A stretch of DNA of 64,000 nucleotides from a marine gamma proteobacterium HTCC2080 (GCA_000169115.1 AAVV01000008.1:1-64000); one strand, 5' to 3'. Shown: positions 8,105 to 15,713, numbered from the stretch's first letter. Notes: generated from the letters alone by a model not told the origin. Numbers and translations are program-made.

Positions 8105-8979
8105 GGCGCCCTAATCGAGAAGATCATGAAGTGTTTGGGATGAGCTTTCTGGACGTTATCTCTTGTGGTTTCGCGGCGATGGTCGCGATTCTAATGCTGG
8201 CAAAACAACAACCCGAACCCATTGTTCTGAAGCCAAGAACAGAGGTGATAAAGCCGAGCTCGGTGGACTACGGAAGAATTGAGCAGTTGAAAGTTAAGGT
8301 GTCTTCCGAAGCCAGCAGGTCTGTAGAACTCGTTGAAAGAGAAATTGTCTTAACCCAAGAGCTAGCGGCTGCTGAACAAGAGGTGCGATCGCTGTCTGAC
8401 GAGATTGGTCGAGCGGCTATGAAAGCGACAGAAAAAGGTACGGTGGACTCACCTTATGACGGTGGCGTTCCAGTCGACGCAACGCACGTTGTTTTTGTGA
8501 TTGATAGCTCCGGAAGCATGCGAAGCAACTGGGCTCAAGTTACTGCCAAGGTAGAGCAGCTACTAGCCATTCACCCAAAGGTGTCAGCCATGCAAGTTTT
8601 AAGCGACATGGGGGAATCTTTGATACCCGGGTATAACCGAAAATGGATTCCTGATACTCCCTCCGCCCGAAAAAACTTTAATCAGAGTTTGGCCAATATG
8701 TCTGCGTTCTCTAATAGCAGTCCGGTTGAAGGAATCGAGCAAGCCCTTCGTATTTATGCCCCTAAGGCGGAGAAATTAGCAATCTACGTTTTAGGGGATG
8801 ACTTCACCGGTGGTGACTTTGAGGGTGCTCTCCAAAACATTGATAAACTCAATACAAAAAATGGCCGTCGGACTGCGCGAATTCACGCTATCGGATTTCC
8901 ATGGGGTCAAGGTGATCGATTTTCCACTCTGATGAGAGAGGTGGCTCACCGGAATAATGGTGTATTCCTAGGGCTGTAA
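8101..8979 (+). CDS. Second ExbD/TolR-type helix plus von Willebrand A protein (island operon gene 8)
   Basis: A protein of 292 residues built like the previous one. FLDVI (residues 16-20, Asp18) begins the single membrane helix, followed by a coiled-coil segment rich in Glu (about 60-105) and a vWA domain with DSSGS at 135-139. The Thr of the metal site is not obvious; a Ser cluster (SNSS, 204-207) sits where it would be expected. The third motif is LGDD (231-234) rather than ITDG. The metal site may thus be altered compared with its neighbour. Because ExbD-like proteins work as dimers, the pair could be an asymmetric heterodimer within one ExbB-like pentamer (inference). It is the last gene of the tightly packed operon; no strong terminator is seen after it. 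Confidence 0.83.
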   Translation: MRRPNREDHEVFGMSFLDVISCGFAAMVAILMLAKQQPEPIVLKPRTEVIKPSSVDYGRIEQLKVKVSSEASRSVELVEREIVLTQELAAAEQEVRSLSDEIGRAAMKATEKGTVDSPYDGGVPVDATHVVFVIDSSGSMRSNWAQVTAKVEQLLAIHPKVSAMQVLSDMGESLIPGYNRKWIPDTPSARKNFNQSLANMSAFSNSSPVEGIEQALRIYAPKAEKLAIYVLGDDFTGGDFEGALQNIDKLNTKNGRRTARIHAIGFPWGQGDRFSTLMREVAHRNNGVFLGL

Positions 8980-9166
8980 GTGCGGCTTCGCAAAGCAAAA
9001 TCAAGGAATAAGATCGAAGATTCGTAATAAGATTCGGCCGCCGAACGCGGTACACTTAATAAAGCCTGTATAGATGTGTCAGGCTCACGCACACCGAGCA
9101 AAGATGTGCATAATCCTCTCCCCTAACTCATAATGTCAGAACCAGTGATGATCTGTGGGAAAAACT
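8980..9166. other. Intergenic spacer with a repeat copy
   Basis: This spacer of about 190 bases divides the two gene units of the island. It contains the 22-base unit at 9014-9035 that matches 576-597 with two changes, and a CCGAAC at 9041-9046, so it shares the short-repeat vocabulary of the region upstream of the first operon. That points to a common DNA-binding protein controlling both units. I see no clear promoter boxes. Confidence 0.4.
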
Positions 9167-9637
9167 ATGATCGTGGACGTGACACATCCAGAAACCGGAG
9201 AGACCATCAAGGTGGACATGCCAAACCTTAATGAGTCTACTCTCGCAGCATTGCAAAAAGAGCACGCAACAAACCAACAGTTGAGAGAACATTTAGAGCG
9301 CTTACCAGTTTCTGCTGAAGTTAAGGCGATTCTGTTTAACTTAGCTAAGTTTACCATTCGTGCTGGAGAGACAATTATCTTGCTCGGCAAAAGATTGGTT
9401 GAAGTCGGACTTACTCTGGCCAACAAGTATCCAAATGCAACAATGGGTGTAATTGTTGCTGCGCTACTCTCCGCTTTAATTGCACTGGTTCCGGTCATTG
9501 GGCCTGCTATAACAGGTTTTTTGGCTCCGTTAATGATGCTTTACGGATTGGTCGATGGCTTTCTCGCGGACTTTAAAAGTAGTAAGCCTAAATTGGCTGA
9601 GGATATTCGAGAGGCAACTGCCTTTGCCGCAGCATGA
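9167..9637 (+). CDS. Small hydrophobic protein of unknown function, coupled to the TerB-like gene
   Basis: A protein of about 156 residues. The N-terminus (VTHPETGETIKVDMPNL) looks like a short beta hairpin, then a charged helix about residues 30-65, then two hydrophobic stretches (about 95-115 and 118-135: VIVAALLSALIALVP and ITGFLAPLMMLYGLV) that could be a membrane hairpin, and a short charged tail. A GTG at 9155 is in frame, but GGGA lies six bases before ATG 9167, so 9167 is preferred. The stop overlaps the start of the TerB-like gene (ATGA), so the two are co-translated. No family is recognised. Confidence 0.6.
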   Translation: MIVDVTHPETGETIKVDMPNLNESTLAALQKEHATNQQLREHLERLPVSAEVKAILFNLAKFTIRAGETIILLGKRLVEVGLTLANKYPNATMGVIVAALLSALIALVPVIGPAITGFLAPLMMLYGLVDGFLADFKSSKPKLAEDIREATAFAAA

Positions 9638-10449
9638 GTGTAGATACTGATCTCTCAGAGTTTTTCGGAAAAGACGTAATACAAGTTGTTTCGGATCAAG
9701 AGCGTTTTCGCCGACGATTAAAAATCGGCGGGGATGCCTTCCAGTACTTAAAGAAGGCTGAAAACGTTCACACTACGGCTTCGTCTTTACTTGGTGGCGC
9801 CGGTGCGGCTGGTGCAGTCTATGCTGGCTGGTTCGCCTCAATTGGAACTCTCGGTCAAGTTGGCTTGGCCGCTGGCATGGTGGCGACCCCTTTGGGAGCG
9901 CTAGCTGCTGCAGGGGCGGTAGGTGCGGGCGGGATGTACTTGACACAGCGGTTACTCAAGAATGCTAGGAAGGGAGTCGTTGAAGAAATCCCGAGCTTTA
10001 TTAATACGCCCATCGATGTTCTCGGCACAACCCTCATAGATATATTGTTACCGGTGCTGTTAAAAATTGCGGATTCAGATGGAGAGGTTCTCGAAGAAGA
10101 AAGAGATCTCATAGCAAAATATCTCGAAAATGAGTGGGGTTTCGACCCTCATTTTATCGTTGGTGCAATCGCTGCTGAAATGGTGCAGATAGACCAATGG
10201 AGCTTTGAGTCAATAAGAAAGCTGATAAACGAAGTCAGCAAAACTGGTGATCTTGACGTGTCAGAATTCAAGACAGATCTGATGGCTGTAGCTCGAGATG
10301 TATCTCACGCGGATGGAAAATTAGTGTCCAGCGAGGTGGCCTCTTTGGAGGCGCTAGAGGTTTCACTTGAGCTTCGATCATCCTCTGTAGCAAGACGGTC
10401 TTTTTGGGAATGGTTACGGTCGGTTTTTCGCCTACGCGATGGTGTTTAG
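9634..10449 (+). CDS. TerB-like domain protein with a glycine-rich hydrophobic region
   Basis: A protein of 271 residues. Residues about 45-105 are Ala/Gly-rich and hydrophobic (LLGGAGAAGAVYAGW, GALAAAGAVGAGGMYL), like a glycine-zipper membrane hairpin. The C-terminal half is an all-helical TerB-type fold: ADSDGEVLEEE near 145-156 and SHADGKLVSSE near 222-232 are the paired Asp-Gly-x4-Glu motifs typical of TerB/DjlA-like metal-binding domains. TerB domains are linked to tellurite-resistance and phage-related membrane stress systems in which vWA proteins (TerY, TerD neighbours) also occur. The co-occurrence with two vWA genes here fits that theme, though this is not a standard ter operon. The protein probably reports or responds at the inner membrane (inference). 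Confidence 0.7.
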   Translation: MSVDTDLSEFFGKDVIQVVSDQERFRRRLKIGGDAFQYLKKAENVHTTASSLLGGAGAAGAVYAGWFASIGTLGQVGLAAGMVATPLGALAAAGAVGAGGMYLTQRLLKNARKGVVEEIPSFINTPIDVLGTTLIDILLPVLLKIADSDGEVLEEERDLIAKYLENEWGFDPHFIVGAIAAEMVQIDQWSFESIRKLINEVSKTGDLDVSEFKTDLMAVARDVSHADGKLVSSEVASLEALEVSLELRSSSVARRSFWEWLRSVFRLRDGV

Positions 10450-10569
10450 TTTTCGATAGTACTCGAAGGCCGGCAGTTATTCTGGGTGTTCCATCTGTTT
10501 CGAGTGAGTACTGCAAGTGACGTAGGATCAAAAGTCAAAACTTAGCGTCTATTCATTAAGGTTACGGAT

Positions 10570-10710
10570 ATGTCCGCACAGAGCCCTATAGAAATTTCAA
10601 AAGTTGCCAAAGGCAGCTCTGATGATGGATTGAGCCTGCAAGGGGGAGTTATGGGTGGGGGTAAAACCTATGGGGCCTACTTGGATTATCAGGCAGAGAT
10701 ATCGAATTGA
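10570..10710 (+). CDS. Possible 46-residue small protein
   Basis: A short frame starting ATG with AAGG eight bases upstream. The product is polar, with a Gly-rich middle (GGVMGGGKTYG) and no membrane helix or known motif. It lies alone in a roughly 1-kb stretch otherwise without convincing genes. Only the ribosome site and plausible composition support it. Confidence 0.25.
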   Translation: MSAQSPIEISKVAKGSSDDGLSLQGGVMGGGKTYGAYLDYQAEISN

Positions 10711-10956
10711 AATTCACGTCGGCATCAGAAAAATATAGAAAATAATCCACCACTTATCATCTACTCTTCATTCCCCTGCTCGCCATATTTCGGCTGTTCC
10801 TTAGGTACTGTATGGATTTGCCAGCAAATCGGATGATCTGATGGTGCGGCTATATCAAGGATGGCACTCGTCCCCCTCTATCCCTCCAAATAGCAGCGTT
10901 ATGCAAGGATTTCCCCGGTTCAAATCAGTGATTTCAAACCTTCTGAGGTTTTCCTC
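10711..10956. other. Intergenic stretch, nothing recognised
   Basis: About 250 bases with pyrimidine-rich patches and stop codons in all frames. I see no gene, no strong hairpin with a T-run and no recognisable RNA. A run of 12 A residues follows just after it, inside the next weak open frame. Confidence 0.4.
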
Positions 10957-11235
10957 TTGGGTGCTCTGCAAAAAAAAAAAAGAGTAGACCCGGAACCCCG
11001 AAGGGTCCCGAGTGGTGGCCAATCATGCTCCCATTGCCGCCATGATCTGCTTGGAAGCACTGTTGGCTGCCTTGTGCAGGCTGTCTTTCGACAGGTGTGC
11101 ATAGATAAGCAAATCAACCCTGTTGAAGCTCTTAAGGAGATCGCGAACTCGGTTGAGAGAACTGATAGCTATAAGGATCGATACGAGCGATTCCAGAGAT
11201 ATCTCGTAGAATACCATCAGGGACCAGAGGACTGA
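10957..11235 (+). CDS. Hypothetical protein or gene fragment
   Basis: An open frame of 92 codons from a TTG. The N-terminal third runs through a poly-A tract and a CxxC-like stretch and does not look natural. The last 50 residues (from VCIDKQINPVEALKEI to YHQGPED) look like a real helical domain. In the frame one base away, an Ala/Leu-rich peptide (IAAMICLEALLAAL) reads up to about 11105 and ends where the good-looking part begins, so this could be a frameshifted remnant. I recognise no family, and the true start is unknown. Confidence 0.3.
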   Translation: MGALQKKKRVDPEPRRVPSGGQSCSHCRHDLLGSTVGCLVQAVFRQVCIDKQINPVEALKEIANSVERTDSYKDRYERFQRYLVEYHQGPED

Positions 11236-11482
11236 ATGGTCTGCAGGGACACCTGAGGGTCTTATAGGAGGGGTCATCCATTAATAGATTATTAATGAAT
11301 GATGAACATCTGGTCTGGGGGACCACTTGAGTCCCTGGGAGAACCGTAAGGGTCTATAGAAGCCAAGGGGTCCCTCCATTACCTGCGTCTAATTGTTTTT
11401 ATGGGAAAAATTGCTAAGAAGTATCTTAGAGATTGCCAAACGGTAAGCTAGGGATCTTCAACAATTTAGGTGGATGACATTA
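11236..11482. other. Intergenic stretch with G-rich GGGTC/GGACC motifs
   Basis: This stretch of about 245 bases carries several GGGTC, GGTCC and GGGAC elements. Two related segments, AGGGTCTTATAGGAGGGGTC (near 11258-11277) and AGGGTCTATAGAAG...GGGGTCC (near 11349-11374), look like degenerate copies of one unit. No gene is visible. It ends in AGGTGG (11468-11473), which decides the start of the next gene. Confidence 0.35.
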
Positions 11483-12424
11483 ATGATGAATTTTCGGGGA
11501 TTTTTGCTCGTAATCTGCGGCTTTGGTTTCCTTGTGGGCGCTCCTCAGCTCACCGCTCAAGATATGATCAAGGCCAACGCAAATTCTCCTTTTTGCCCAC
11601 CCGGTTGGGAATACTTGAGCGGTGGCTTTTGCCAGAACACTGACGCTATCAACGCACGACGCGAAGCCGAGCGCGACCAAAGGGTTCGAGACTTGGTGGA
11701 AGATACTGACCGCTTACTGGAGAAATACGAAAAGGAGGAGGCCTCCCAGAAGGCCGAGGATCAACTGTCCTCTCTCACGAATCTGCTGATGCGCAAACCA
11801 TACATGGATTTTCTGCAGGGCCGAATCGATTCAGATAAGTCAGTCCCACCCGAAACGTGCATGGAAGATTTCGTTAACACTTCTTCAGGAATAATTGATG
11901 GGGTTGGAATCAGCAGTAGGCTAGCGGGATTACTCCCAGGAGACCACATTATTGAACAAGATGGCCGCCCTTGGGGTAATACGACAAGTGTAAAAAAAGG
12001 AGAGCCGACCTCACTCAAAGTGAGAAGAGGTGATTTAGAGCTCACCATAACGTTCGAGTGTCCGTTCAGTTACGGAGAATACGATCAAAACCTGGAGTCT
12101 TTGTATGTCGCAATTCGTGATGCGGAATGGCATGAATGTATGTATATCTCAAAGGCATCCCGCAGATTCACAGGAAGGGCGGAGTTCTTCGAGCAGTTTT
12201 ACGTTATGTGCTTAGGTATGGTTTCGCCAAGAATAAATAACCATGCGAAGTTCGAGCACGCAATGTTGAGCCTGCGATACGCCGCTCATGAAAAAGCCAC
12301 GCTAAAGCAACACAGCAGGCAGGTAGAAAGCATGACGAAATATTTCACCAAACAAAACTTGCCTGAATATGCTCGCCAGTTGGAAGAAGAATACGCAGCC
12401 GCGCTGAATCAATTTATTGACTAA
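11483..12424 (+). CDS. Periplasmic PDZ-like domain protein
   Basis: A protein of about 313 residues. A signal peptide (FLLVICGFGFLVG, cleavage after TAQ) is followed by a Cys-containing segment (FCPPGWEYLSGGFC), a long charged coiled-coil (about residues 55-95), and a PDZ-like core near 135-195 in which GVGISSRLAGLLPGDHI resembles the carboxylate-binding and ligand-exit part of bacterial PDZ domains (xAGLxxGDxI). The C-terminal 120 residues are helical with several Cys. There is no protease domain, so it is more likely a periplasmic adaptor than an enzyme. AGGTGG at 11468-11473 touches an in-frame ATG at 11474 but is nine bases from ATG 11483, hence this start. It lies just inside the right-hand tRNA repeat. 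Confidence 0.65.
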   Translation: MMNFRGFLLVICGFGFLVGAPQLTAQDMIKANANSPFCPPGWEYLSGGFCQNTDAINARREAERDQRVRDLVEDTDRLLEKYEKEEASQKAEDQLSSLTNLLMRKPYMDFLQGRIDSDKSVPPETCMEDFVNTSSGIIDGVGISSRLAGLLPGDHIIEQDGRPWGNTTSVKKGEPTSLKVRRGDLELTITFECPFSYGEYDQNLESLYVAIRDAEWHECMYISKASRRFTGRAEFFEQFYVMCLGMVSPRINNHAKFEHAMLSLRYAAHEKATLKQHSRQVESMTKYFTKQNLPEYARQLEEEYAAALNQFID

Positions 12425-12502
12425 CCTCGACCCTGGCTCTTCATCCCGCCATCCAGAATCGACTGGTCGCTCATAGAGGAACACGAAGCACATCAAGGAA
12501 AT

Positions 12503-12548
12503 ATGGTGGGCCCAGTAGGACTTGAACCTTCGACCTGCCGATTATGAG
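12503..12548 (-). repeat. Right att-like repeat: 3' half of a CAU tRNA
   Basis: This is the partner of 394-439, with 42 of 46 bases identical and the 27 bases of the acceptor and T-loop side (12503-12529) unchanged. On the minus strand it reads through a CAT anticodon loop flanked by CCGA/TCGG and ends TGGGCCCACCA. The T-stem has one mismatch (GAAGG against CCTAC), so it is less perfect than the left copy. No D-arm or matching 5' acceptor strand follows in 12549-12617, so it is a fragment, not a working tRNA gene. Confidence 0.7.
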
Positions 12549-12600
12549 TCGGATGCCGTTTTATCGGTGCGCTGTATCGGTTTCTCATGCCTGTTATGAG

Positions 12601-12619
12601 AGCGGCCAGTGTGGCCGCT
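12601..12619 (-). terminator. Hairpin at the end of the RND pump gene
   Basis: A perfect inverted repeat, AGCGGCCA and TGGCCGCT separated by three bases, overlaps the stop codon of the efflux pump gene read leftwards. No T-run follows on the minus strand, so it is a weak candidate for a factor-independent terminator and may only protect the transcript end. Confidence 0.35.
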
Positions 12620-15600
12620 AGCTGTTTAAACTGGCCAGCTCTGATTCCAATCGTTTCTTTGCGGTGCCCCGAGGCTTTGCAAGCCGAGCAATGCCTAAAT
12701 ACACCACCGGTGTCAGGTAGAGCGTAAAAATCGCCGCCAAGCCTAGTCCGCCAAAAACCACCCAGCCCACGGCCTCTCGGGCTTCGGACCCAGGGCCCGA
12801 GGCTAATATTAAGGGCAGCGCCCCCACAATCGTTGAGACCAAGGTCATGGCGATAGGGCGCAGTCGGGTGTGGGCGGCCTCTGTGATCGCTTCTCGAACT
12901 GAAAGGCCTTCATCCCGCAGCTGATCAGCGAACTCGACGAGTAAAATGCCGTTTTTCGCGATCAAGCCAATAAGCATCACTAACCCAACTTGAGAGTAAA
13001 TGTTGAGGGAGGTGCCCGTCATAAACAGCGCGAAAATAGCAGCGGCGAGTCCGAAGGGTACGATGGTCATAATGACCACAGCTGATGTGACACTTTCAAA
13101 CTGTGCAACCAGTACTAAAAAGACCACCAGTAGCGCAAAACCATAGCTCATCAGCGTGTCTCGGGTGGCCTCATCGAGAGCTGCAGCTTCACCGCGGGTA
13201 ATTATCGAGACATCGGCAGGGAGTACCTTTGTTGCCAGCGTCATCAGGTCATCAATAGCCGTTTGTAGGGCAACGCCGGGTTGCACCTCAACGTCAATTT
13301 CGATGGCGCGCCGTTGTACTCGTCGATCTAGCTGACCGGCGACACCACGTTCGGCGAGGGTTACGACACTAGACAGTGGAATAACGGCATTACCGTCAGT
13401 GCGGATATACAAGTTAACCAAGTCACTAGGATCATTGATTTTGTCGGCGCCGGCCTCAAGCACAATGGGTACGGTTTGATCATCGACATTAAGATCGACG
13501 ACCCGAAAGCCATCGACCATAACTCGCAGAGTTTGAGCCACATCGTCAAGTGACACATTTAAATCAGAAGCACGTTCACGGTCTATTTGCACCGAGAGTT
13601 GGGGCTGCGACGGGTCGTAGCTCACTCTCGGCCTGCTGACGCTATCGAGCTGCTCACGAATGGCGTCGCTGTAGGTTCTCGCCGAGGCAAACAAACTGTC
13701 GTAATCAGTCCCCAGCAGCGCGAGGCTAATACCTCCGGTAGAAGCGCCGCGAATATTGAGCGAGTTACCGCTAAAAATTCGTGTTGTCATGCCAGGGATA
13801 TCGGCAAATAAAGGTTTAAGTTCGGCGGCAATTTCCTGTTGAGTGCGTTCTCGCTGATCCCAGGGCACCAGTCTGGCATTGATGAAAACGATATTAGGAT
13901 CCCACCGGCCAATTACAGTGTAGAGGCTCGCGATTTCACCATTGTCGATAAGGGGTACCAAAATATTTTCTAATTGATCGCCCTGGCGTTCAACGTATGC
14001 CAAGCCAACACCATCGGGCCCTCTGGAAAAAATATTCAGCGTGCCGCGGTCCTCCGAGGGGAGTAACTCTCGATCGAGCTGCCAATATAAGGCGCCGGCG
14101 GCGCTGGCAGCTCCCATACAAACAAACAGAGCGATAAGCGGCCAACGCAACACATGGCTCAAGCTTCGATCATAAAACCCGCCTAGGAGTGCTCCCAGTG
14201 CGTCAGCTCGGCGGGAGCGCGGATTATGCGCGGCAAGTTTTGCCATAGCGGCGGGCACTAAACTCAAGGCCACAAAAGAGGAGACCGCAACTGCAATAGC
14301 GAGCATCAAGCCAAACTCGCGAAATAATCGACCTGCCGTTCCAGGCAAAAAGGCAATAGGAATAAAGACCGCTACGAGTACGGCCGTGGTCGCAATCACT
14401 GCAAAGAAGACACGGCGGGTGCCAACTACCGCGGCAACGCTCGAAGGTTCACCGGCAGCGCGTCTCCGCTGCACACTCTCGAGAACCACAATGGCATCAT
14501 CGACGATTAGCCCTGTCGCCAACACCAAGGCGAGCAGGGTGAGAATGTTAATAGAAAAACCTAGCAGCCAGCAGGCGGCCATCGTACCCAACAATGAAAT
14601 TGGTATGGCAATGGCGGGAATCAAGGTAAGCCGCATCGAACCCGAAAACAGCCTGATGGTAGCAATGACCACCAACACAGCAATCCCCAGGGTGAATAAC
14701 ACCTCTTTAACAGCACCGCGGATGAAGACAGCGTTATCAGAAATGATAGAAAGTGAGAGGTCTTCAGAGCCAGCATTGATGGCATCTATGGCTGCTTTAA
14801 CTCCGTCAGAAATTTCTATCGTGTTTGATCCCGCCTGCCTGACAATTCCAATGCCTACAACTCGTTCGCCGTTGAGGCGCACAATACTGTTGGCATCTGC
14901 TGGAGAGAATGTCACACGGGCTACATCGCCCACCCGAATGCCATTGCGTATCACCAGAGACTCGATATCTTGCTCTCGAGTGACGGCAGCGTCAGCGCGA
15001 ACTAAAAGCTGCTGTTCGCCGGCTCGGAAGCTACCCGCAGGCACATCCAGTGGTGCCCCTCGAAGTACATTTGCCACGTCGGTGACTGTTAATCCGTAAC
15101 TCGTGAGTCTTAGGGGGTCTAGAATGACTCGAAGAATCCGTTCCCGCGCGCCAAATAAAGGAACATCTGCAACCCCGGGGAGGGAGATAAAGCGCGGCAC
15201 AATATCTTGTTCTATACGCCGTGCTAGGGCTTCTTCATTCAGGTTGTTGCCTGTTACCGCAATTCGGAGGATCTCGTCTCCTTGTTGATCGGCTTTAAAA
15301 ACCGAAACCGCTTCAATGGCATCGGGGAGTTCGCGCTCAATGCGACTCACCGCTTCTCGCACATCTGAAGCTGCTTTATCGACGCTGGTGCCCGGGCGAA
15401 ATTCGATCCAGATACGCGTATTGTTTTCTTCGCTGGAGGAGTTGATTTCCTGCACGCCCGTGACTCGCGCTACAGCACCCTCTAAGAGTCGAGTTACTTC
15501 GGCATCCATTGTTTCTGGCGATGCCCCGGGGAGCTGCGCCCGGACGGTCACCAATGGGCGATCAACATCGGGTAACTCCCGCACCTCAATCGCCATGAGG

Positions 15601-15713
15601 GCCGCAATCCCTGCCATGGCAATGAGTAAATTTAATACCAGAGTAAGAAGCGGACGTTTGACTCCGAGTTCCGGAAGTCCTCCACCTAAACCACCGCCAA
15701 ATCGATCACCCAT
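12618..15713 (-). CDS. RND multidrug efflux pump, inner-membrane subunit (AcrB/MexF-like, HAE1 family)
   Basis: A protein of 1031 residues, normal for the family. It pumps hydrophobic compounds out of the periplasm and inner membrane using the proton gradient, together with a periplasmic adaptor and an outer-membrane channel. Twelve membrane helices are apparent in two repeats, with large periplasmic loops after helices 1 and 7. The helix-4 proton relay VDDAIVVLE and the helix-10 Lys in GLIAKNGILL are present. It starts eight bases inside the end of the adaptor gene, forming a two-gene operon. No outer-membrane channel gene is adjacent, so a TolC-like protein encoded elsewhere is likely. Substrates cannot be read from sequence. 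Confidence 0.93.
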   Translation of the reverse strand: MGDRFGGGLGGGLPELGVKRPLLTLVLNLLIAMAGIAALMAIEVRELPDVDRPLVTVRAQLPGASPETMDAEVTRLLEGAVARVTGVQEINSSSEENNTRIWIEFRPGTSVDKAASDVREAVSRIERELPDAIEAVSVFKADQQGDEILRIAVTGNNLNEEALARRIEQDIVPRFISLPGVADVPLFGARERILRVILDPLRLTSYGLTVTDVANVLRGAPLDVPAGSFRAGEQQLLVRADAAVTREQDIESLVIRNGIRVGDVARVTFSPADANSIVRLNGERVVGIGIVRQAGSNTIEISDGVKAAIDAINAGSEDLSLSIISDNAVFIRGAVKEVLFTLGIAVLVVIATIRLFSGSMRLTLIPAIAIPISLLGTMAACWLLGFSINILTLLALVLATGLIVDDAIVVLESVQRRRAAGEPSSVAAVVGTRRVFFAVIATTAVLVAVFIPIAFLPGTAGRLFREFGLMLAIAVAVSSFVALSLVPAAMAKLAAHNPRSRRADALGALLGGFYDRSLSHVLRWPLIALFVCMGAASAAGALYWQLDRELLPSEDRGTLNIFSRGPDGVGLAYVERQGDQLENILVPLIDNGEIASLYTVIGRWDPNIVFINARLVPWDQRERTQQEIAAELKPLFADIPGMTTRIFSGNSLNIRGASTGGISLALLGTDYDSLFASARTYSDAIREQLDSVSRPRVSYDPSQPQLSVQIDRERASDLNVSLDDVAQTLRVMVDGFRVVDLNVDDQTVPIVLEAGADKINDPSDLVNLYIRTDGNAVIPLSSVVTLAERGVAGQLDRRVQRRAIEIDVEVQPGVALQTAIDDLMTLATKVLPADVSIITRGEAAALDEATRDTLMSYGFALLVVFLVLVAQFESVTSAVVIMTIVPFGLAAAIFALFMTGTSLNIYSQVGLVMLIGLIAKNGILLVEFADQLRDEGLSVREAITEAAHTRLRPIAMTLVSTIVGALPLILASGPGSEAREAVGWVVFGGLGLAAIFTLYLTPVVYLGIARLAKPRGTAKKRLESELASLNS

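Larger units (their letters stand above)
394..12548. mobile_element. Candidate tRNA-bounded genomic island (about 12.1 kb)
   Basis: The segment is bounded by direct repeats at 394-439 and 12503-12548, both equal to the 3' half of a CAU-anticodon tRNA on the minus strand. The last 27 bases are identical. All genes inside point the same way and none is a housekeeping gene, while the first gene to the right (RND efflux pump) is ordinary chromosome on the other strand. Tyrosine integrases commonly recombine within tRNA anticodon or T-loops and duplicate the 3' part, so this is the layout expected of an integrated element. Odd points are that no integrase is visible inside and that neither copy is attached to an intact tRNA 5' half. 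The element may therefore be non-autonomous, decayed, part of a larger array reaching left of the window, or mobilised in trans. Exact ends are inferred. Confidence 0.6.

Noticed and set aside
6339-8979. Calling the ExbB/vWA genes a Zorya defence system
   Set aside because: ZorA has a long tail and ZorB an OmpA-like peptidoglycan-binding domain, and ZorC/D/E are missing. Here the partner domain is vWA, so only the motor principle is shared.
9634-10449. Calling a tellurite-resistance (ter) operon
   Set aside because: Only a TerB-like domain is present; TerC, TerD/E, TerZ and a TerY-type cytoplasmic vWA protein are absent.
10915-10945. Third tRNA-like fragment (GGTTCAAATC)
   Set aside because: The bases around it do not form a T-stem or an acceptor end; likely chance.
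12503-12620. Complete tRNA gene at the right repeat
   Set aside because: No D-arm or 5' acceptor strand matching GGGCCCA is found; only the 3' half is present.
14386-15099. Long open frame (237 codons) opposite the RND pump gene
   Set aside because: Composition is Ser/Thr/Arg-rich with no family resemblance and it lies fully inside a clear RND gene; it is an antisense shadow.
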